From: Streptomyces sp. CBMA156
GTDB lineage: Bacteria; Actinomycetota; Actinomycetes; Streptomycetales; Streptomycetaceae
Direction of reading: 5' to 3'
Length of the DNA: 43,422 bases
Assembly (NCBI RefSeq): GCF_014596515.1
Contig: NZ_MSJQ01000422.1
Coordinates: 1 to 43,422, forward strand
Every line of letters starts with the position of its first letter. Positions within the stretch are counted from its first letter, which is position 1. A model generated the notes under the pieces. It saw nothing but the letters and a program-made list of their open reading frames with translations. It did no database searches and had not been told where the DNA came from. Position numbers and translations under genes: made by a program. Below are positions 37,851-43,422 of this stretch, piece by piece.

Positions 37851-39512
37851 ATGACGTCACCAAGCGCGGCTTCGATAGGCATGCTCGTTCCCGACTTCCC
37901 GTTCTCCTACGACCGGTGGCTGACCCACCCGGCCGGCCTGGGCGTGCTCCCGCCGGAGCGGGCCGGCACCGAGGTCGCGGTGGTCGGCGGCGGCATGGCA
38001 GGACTGACCGCCGCCTACGAGCTGATGCGGCTGGGGCTGCGCCCGGTGGTGTACGAGCCCGGCGACCTCGGCGGCCGGATGCGGGCCGTGCCGTTCGCCA
38101 ACCACCCCGAGTACGTGGCCGAGTTGGGCGCGATGCGCTTCCCGGTCTCGGCGAAGGCGCTCTACCACTACATCGACCTGCTGGGCCTGCGGACCAAGCC
38201 GTTCCCGAACCCGCTGGCGCCGGACACCCCCGGCACCCTGATCGACCTCAACGGCGAGCAGGCGTGGGCGCGTTCGCCGGAGGACCTGCCGGAGCTGTAC
38301 CAGGAGGTCGCCGACGCCTGGGAGAAGGTGCTCCAGGAGCGCGCGTCGCTGTCCACGATGCGCGACGCGATCACCCGGCGGGACGTGCCGATCCTGAAGG
38401 CGGTCTGGAACCGCCTGGTCCGCGAGTTCGACGACGAGTCGTTCTACGGCTTCCTGGCCAGCTCCTCCGCGTTCCACTCGTTCCGGCACCGGGAGATCTT
38501 CGGCCAGGTGGGCTTCGGCTCGGGCGGCTGGGACACCGACTTCCCGAACTCGGTGCTGGAGATCCTCCGGGTGGTCTTCACCGAGGCGGACGAGAACCAC
38601 ATGTCGATCGTCGGCGGGGTGCAGCAACTGCCGTACGGCCTGTGGCAGCACGCCCCCGAGTCCCCGGCGCACTGGCCGGCCGGCACCTCGCTCGCCTCGC
38701 TGCACGAGGACGGCACGCCCCGCCCCGGCGTGGTCGGACTGCGGCGCAAGGGCGAGCTGTTCGTGGTCGAGGACGCGGACGGCGACGTGCGGGTGTTCCC
38801 GTCCGTGGTGTTCACCCCGCACGTGTGGACGCTCCTCAACCGCATCGACTGCGACCCCGGCCTGCTGACCCAGCCGCAGTGGACGGCCGTCGAGCGCACC
38901 CACTACATGGGCTCCTCCAAGCTGTTCGTGCTCACCGACCGGCCGTTCTGGCGGGACGTCGACCCGCGCACCGGCCGCGAGGTGATGGGGATGACGCTCA
39001 CCGACCGGATCGCCCGCGGCGTCTACCTGTTCGACAACGGGCCCGACCGCCCGGGCGTGATGTGCCTGTCCTACACGTGGAACGACGACTCGCTGAAGTT
39101 CGCCTCGCTCACCGACCGCGAGCGCCTGGATGTCCTGCTCGCCCGGCTGGGCCGGATCTACCCGGACGTGGACATCCGCTCGCACATCATCGACGAGCCG
39201 ATCAGCGTCACCTGGGAGACCGAGCCGCACTTCATGGGCGCGTTCAAGTCGAACCTGCCCGGCCAGTACCGCTACCAGCGGCGGCTGTTCACCCAGTTCA
39301 TGCAGGACGACCGGGAGCCCCGCGACCGCGGCTTCTTCCTGTGCGGCGACGACGTCTCGTGGACCGCCGGCTTCGCCGAGGGCGCGGTGACCACGGCGCT
39401 CAACGCGGTGTGGGGCGTCGTCGACCACCTGGGCGGCCACGCCCCGCGGGCCAACCCGGGGCCCGGCGATCTCTTCGACTCCCTCGCACCGCTGGAACTC
39501 CCGTACTCGTGA
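37851..39512 (+). CDS. Flavin-dependent amino-acid oxidase / 2-monooxygenase (amine oxidase family)
   Basis: 553-residue FAD enzyme. The start is the ATG at 37851 with GAGGGG 8 nt upstream; an in-frame ATG at 37758 has no such site and would start at the leader hairpin. The N-terminal FAD fold is clear: VAVVGGGMAGLTAAYELM (GGGMAG at 46-51), Glu69, GGRM (74-77), then ELGAMRFP (91-98), the signature of the flavin monoamine oxidase/tryptophan-2-monooxygenase branch. Later features include GSGGWDTDFPNS and, near the C-terminus, the FAD-contacting CGDDVSWTAGFAEGAV. Enzymes of this branch (lysine, arginine, tryptophan and phenylalanine monooxygenases) convert an amino acid to the one-carbon-shorter amide, or act as oxidases. 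In polyketide loci with guanidino or amino starters, an arginine-type member makes 4-guanidinobutyramide. The same role is inferred here; the amino acid cannot be read from sequence, and no amidase is present in the window. Confidence 0.85.
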   Translation: MTSPSAASIGMLVPDFPFSYDRWLTHPAGLGVLPPERAGTEVAVVGGGMAGLTAAYELMRLGLRPVVYEPGDLGGRMRAVPFANHPEYVAELGAMRFPVSAKALYHYIDLLGLRTKPFPNPLAPDTPGTLIDLNGEQAWARSPEDLPELYQEVADAWEKVLQERASLSTMRDAITRRDVPILKAVWNRLVREFDDESFYGFLASSSAFHSFRHREIFGQVGFGSGGWDTDFPNSVLEILRVVFTEADENHMSIVGGVQQLPYGLWQHAPESPAHWPAGTSLASLHEDGTPRPGVVGLRRKGELFVVEDADGDVRVFPSVVFTPHVWTLLNRIDCDPGLLTQPQWTAVERTHYMGSSKLFVLTDRPFWRDVDPRTGREVMGMTLTDRIARGVYLFDNGPDRPGVMCLSYTWNDDSLKFASLTDRERLDVLLARLGRIYPDVDIRSHIIDEPISVTWETEPHFMGAFKSNLPGQYRYQRRLFTQFMQDDREPRDRGFFLCGDDVSWTAGFAEGAVTTALNAVWGVVDHLGGHAPRANPGPGDLFDSLAPLELPYS

Positions 39513-39567
39513 ACCCTGTTCGCCACCACCGACCGTCCACGTCCTCGCGAAACGAGGTAGCACGACC

Positions 39568-41312
39568 GTGACCATCACCGAACCGGTGCCGACGGGCCCT
39601 GCCACGACACTGCCCGGCGCGCTGAGCCTGCGCGCCGAGAAGCAGCCCGACGAGACCGCGTACGTCTACCTCAGGGACGGCGAGGAGCCGGACGGCTCGT
39701 TGACCTACCGTCAACTCGAAGCCGACGCGCGCTCCCGGGCCGCCGCACTGGCGGCGGCCGGCCTCGGCGGGGGCAGCGCGGTGCTGCTCTACCCCTCGGG
39801 CCTGGAGTTCGTCCGGGCGCTGCTCGGCTGCATGTACGCCCGGGTGGCCGGCGCGCCGGTGCAGGTGCCGCGGCGGGCCACCGGCCTGGCGCGGCTGCGC
39901 CGGATAGCCGAGGACGCGGGCACCACGACGGTGCTGACCACCGCCGAGGTGAAGCACGACCTGGAGGAGCGCTTCGGCGACCACCCGGATCTCGCCGGGC
40001 TCACCCTGGTCGACACCGGCGCGCTGCCGCGGGCCGAGTGGACCGGCGGCTTCCCCGAGCCGGAGGACATCGCGCTGCTCCAGTACACCTCCGGCTCGAC
40101 CGGCGATCCCAAGGGCGTGATGGTCACCCACGCCAACTTCCTCGCCAACGTGGCCGAGACCGAGGAGCTGTGGCCGGTCGGCCCGGACGGCGTGGTCGTC
40201 TCCTGGCTCCCGCTCTTCCACGACATGGGGATGCTCTTCGGCGTCCTGATGCCGCTGAGCTCCGGGATGCCCGCCTACCTGATGGCCCCGGACGCCTTCG
40301 TCCGCAGCCCGGGCCGGTGGCTGGCGGCGATCGACCGGTTCCGGGGCACCCACGCCGCGGCGCCCAGCTTCGCGTACGAGCTGTGCGTGAAGGCCCAGGA
40401 GGAGGGCAAGGTGGCGCCCGGCCTCGACCTCTCCTCGTGGCGGGTGGCCGCCAACGGCGCGGAGCCGGTGCGCTGGCGCGCGATCCGCTCCTTCGCCGAG
40501 ACCTTCGCCGCGGCCGGCTTCCGTCCGGAGGCGAGCTGCCCGGGCTACGGACTCGCCGAGAACACGCTCAAGGCCACCGGCAGCCGGCTTGGCGAGGAGC
40601 CACCGGTGCTCTGGGTGGACTCGGCCGCGCTGCGGACGGACCGGGTGGAGCTGTCCGCGCCCGGCGAGGGCGCGCAGCCGCTGGTCGGCTCGGGCGTCCC
40701 GGTCCTCGACAGCGTCGTGCGGATCGTCGAGCCCGCCTCCCGCACCGTCATGGCCGAGCGCGAGGTCGGCGAGATCTGGGTCTCCGGGCCGTGCGTGGCC
40801 GCGGGCTACCACGGGCGCCCGCAGGAGTCCGAGGAGACCTTCCGGGCGACGATCGCCGGGCAGGAGGAGGCCGGCCGCTTCCTGCGCACCGGCGACCTCG
40901 GCTTCGTCCACGACGGCGAGCTGTTCGTCACCGGCCGCCTGAAGGACGTCATCATCCGCCAGGGCCGCAACTTCTACCCGCAGGACATCGAGCTGTCCGC
41001 CGAGAGCTGCGCCCCCGGCCTGCACCCCAACGCGGCCGCGGCGTTCTCCGTCGACGACGGCGAGCGCGAGCGCCTGGTCGTCGTCGTCGAGGCGGACGGC
41101 CGGGCCCTGCGCGCCACTCCCCTGGACGAGCTGGAGGCCCGGATCCGCACCGCCGTCCACGAGGGCCAGCGGCTGGACGTGGACGAGGTGGTCGTCGTGC
41201 GGCGCGGCTTCCTGCCCAGGACGACCAGCGGCAAGGTGCAGCGCCGGGCCTGCCGCGCCCGCTACCTGAACGGCGAGCTGAAGGCCGCCGCGGCGGCGGA
41301 GCGGAGCGCCCG

Positions 41313-41316
<4 letters not shown>
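39568..41316 (+). CDS. Fatty acyl-AMP ligase (FAAL) type adenylating enzyme
   Basis: 582 residues, GTG start at 39568 (GAGG about 10 nt upstream), 55 bp after the oxidase. ANL-superfamily motifs are intact: TSGSTGDPKG (174-183), FHDMGM (217-222), NGAEPVR (296-302), GYGLAE (326-331), RTGDLGF, GRLKDVIIRQGRNFYPQDIE, and a C-terminal catalytic Lys in TTSGKVQRR. The FHDMGM, NGAEPVR and GRNFYPQDIE wording is that of FAALs, which make acyl-adenylates and pass them to a carrier protein rather than to CoA. Its stop overlaps the carboxylase start (ATGA), so the two are translationally coupled. Likely role: activating the starter acid for the loading ACP, directly or via the discrete AT. Alternative: feeding a fatty acid to the adjacent carboxylase, which would require CoA-ligase activity. 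Confidence 0.88.
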
Positions 41317-42904
<1,588 letters not shown>

Positions 42905-42908
<4 letters not shown>

Positions 42909-43156
42909 GCGGGGCGGGAGCTGTGAGCGGGGCGGCAGCGGAGGGCACCGACGGGCGGGCCGAGGACGGCCTGCTGGTGGTGTACGGCAGCCCGACGAGC
43001 GAGGAACTGGCCGCCGCGGTGGTCGCGGTGACCGCCCTGGCCGCCGCCGAGGGCGCCGCCGCCGGCGCCCCGGCCCGGGCCCGCCCCGGCCGGGGCTGGG
43101 CACCGCCCGCCCGGCGGATGACCCCCTGGCCCCGGCACTGGGGCACCGGTGGCTGA
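42905..43156 (+). CDS. Acyl-CoA carboxylase epsilon subunit
   Basis: 83 residues, small accessory subunit that stabilises the alpha-beta carboxylase complex in actinomycetes. The GTG at 42905 overlaps the beta stop (GTGA); an in-frame GTG at 42923 is an alternative start. The family's short motif is present (VVYGSPTSEELAAAVVAVTALAA read in pieces: GSPTSEEL then an Ala/Val helix), and the tail has the usual Trp and basic residues (RGWAPPARRM, WPRHWGTGG). Its presence between beta and alpha supports a complete dedicated carboxylase rather than borrowed primary-metabolism subunits. Confidence 0.85.
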
Positions 43157-43233
43157 CCGGCCGCGCGTGCGGCCGCACGACCACCCGATACGACGAGCAA
43201 GACGAGCAAACGGCAGGGACGAGGGAGTTCAAC

Positions 43234-43422
43234 GTGCGTAAGGTGCTGATCGCCAACCGTGGCGAGATCGCGGTGCGGGTCGTCCGCGCCTGCCGGGACG
43301 CCGGTATCGCCAGCGTCGCCGTCTACGCCGAGCCGGACCGGGATGCGCTGCACGTCCGCGCGGCCGACGAGGCTTACGCGCTGGGCGGTGACACTCCCGC
43401 TACCAGCTACCTGGACATCGCC
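43234..43422 (+). CDS. Acyl-CoA carboxylase alpha subunit (biotin carboxylase), truncated by the window edge
   Basis: The GTG at 43234 has GGGAG 6 nt upstream, 77 bp after the epsilon gene. The first 63 codons show the biotin-carboxylase N-terminus: KVLIANRGEIAVRVVRACRD, then VAVYAEPDRDALHVRAADEAYAL. Members of this family in actinomycetes usually combine biotin carboxylase with a biotin carrier domain at the C-terminus; that part lies outside the window. It completes an oxidase-FAAL-beta-epsilon-alpha operon. Confidence 0.92.
   Translation, partial: MRKVLIANRGEIAVRVVRACRDAGIASVAVYAEPDRDALHVRAADEAYALGGDTPATSYLDIA

Noticed and set aside
39513..39567. Separate promoter before the FAAL
   Set aside because: Only 55 bp, without the G-tetramer operator or a convincing -35/-10 pair; co-transcription with the oxidase is simpler.

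Overview
The window is about 43 kb of very GC-rich DNA from an actinomycete. Codons are strongly G/C-ended, GTG starts are used, and the sequence carries a modular type I polyketide synthase (PKS) locus. Streptomyces or Kitasatospora is the most natural host, but nothing here fixes the genus. I saw no tRNA or rRNA genes, CRISPR arrays or insertion sequences.

Layout. The minus strand from 36.2 kb down to position 1 holds four PKS genes read in the order A, B, C, D. Gene A (36229-15107, about 7040 residues) has a loading ACP followed by modules 1-4. Gene B (15084-9754) is module 5. Gene C (9635-4005) is module 6. Gene D (3662 to beyond the left edge) begins module 7. Every AT carries the malonyl-type signature (GHSVGE and HAFH), every ketoreductase carries LDD or IDD (B-type), and there is no enoylreductase. 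Dehydratases alternate: modules 1, 3 and 5 are visibly decayed, modules 2, 4 and 6 look intact, and module 7 has none. If collinear, this gives a linear, unmethylated chain alternating hydroxyl and alkene, a repeated 3-ene-1,5-diol pattern.

A small minus-strand gene (37441-36506) encodes a discrete acyltransferase with an unusual GPSFGQ nucleophile motif. On the plus strand from 37.85 kb is an apparent operon: an amino-acid oxidase/monooxygenase-type flavoprotein, a fatty acyl-AMP ligase (FAAL), and the beta, epsilon and (truncated by the right edge) alpha subunits of an acyl-CoA carboxylase. The simplest model is that the oxidase makes an amide from an amino acid (a basic one is likely), an amidase elsewhere makes the acid, the FAAL activates it, and the discrete AT places it on the stand-alone loading ACP. 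The carboxylase supplies malonyl-CoA or, judging from a Gly at the specificity position, a larger alkylmalonyl-CoA.

Regulation is the most unusual part. Four promoters (PKS gene A, PKS gene D, the discrete AT, and the oxidase operon) share one architecture: G-rich tetramers repeated every 10 bp abut a -35 hexamer, then exactly 18 nt, then TANNNT. Upstream of the gene A promoter is a further array of CCGGAA boxes on an 11-bp pitch. These suggest one dedicated activator for the cluster, encoded outside the window, and place gene D in its own transcription unit behind a palindromic terminator.

All assignments come from reading the sequence. Product structure and substrate identities are inference.
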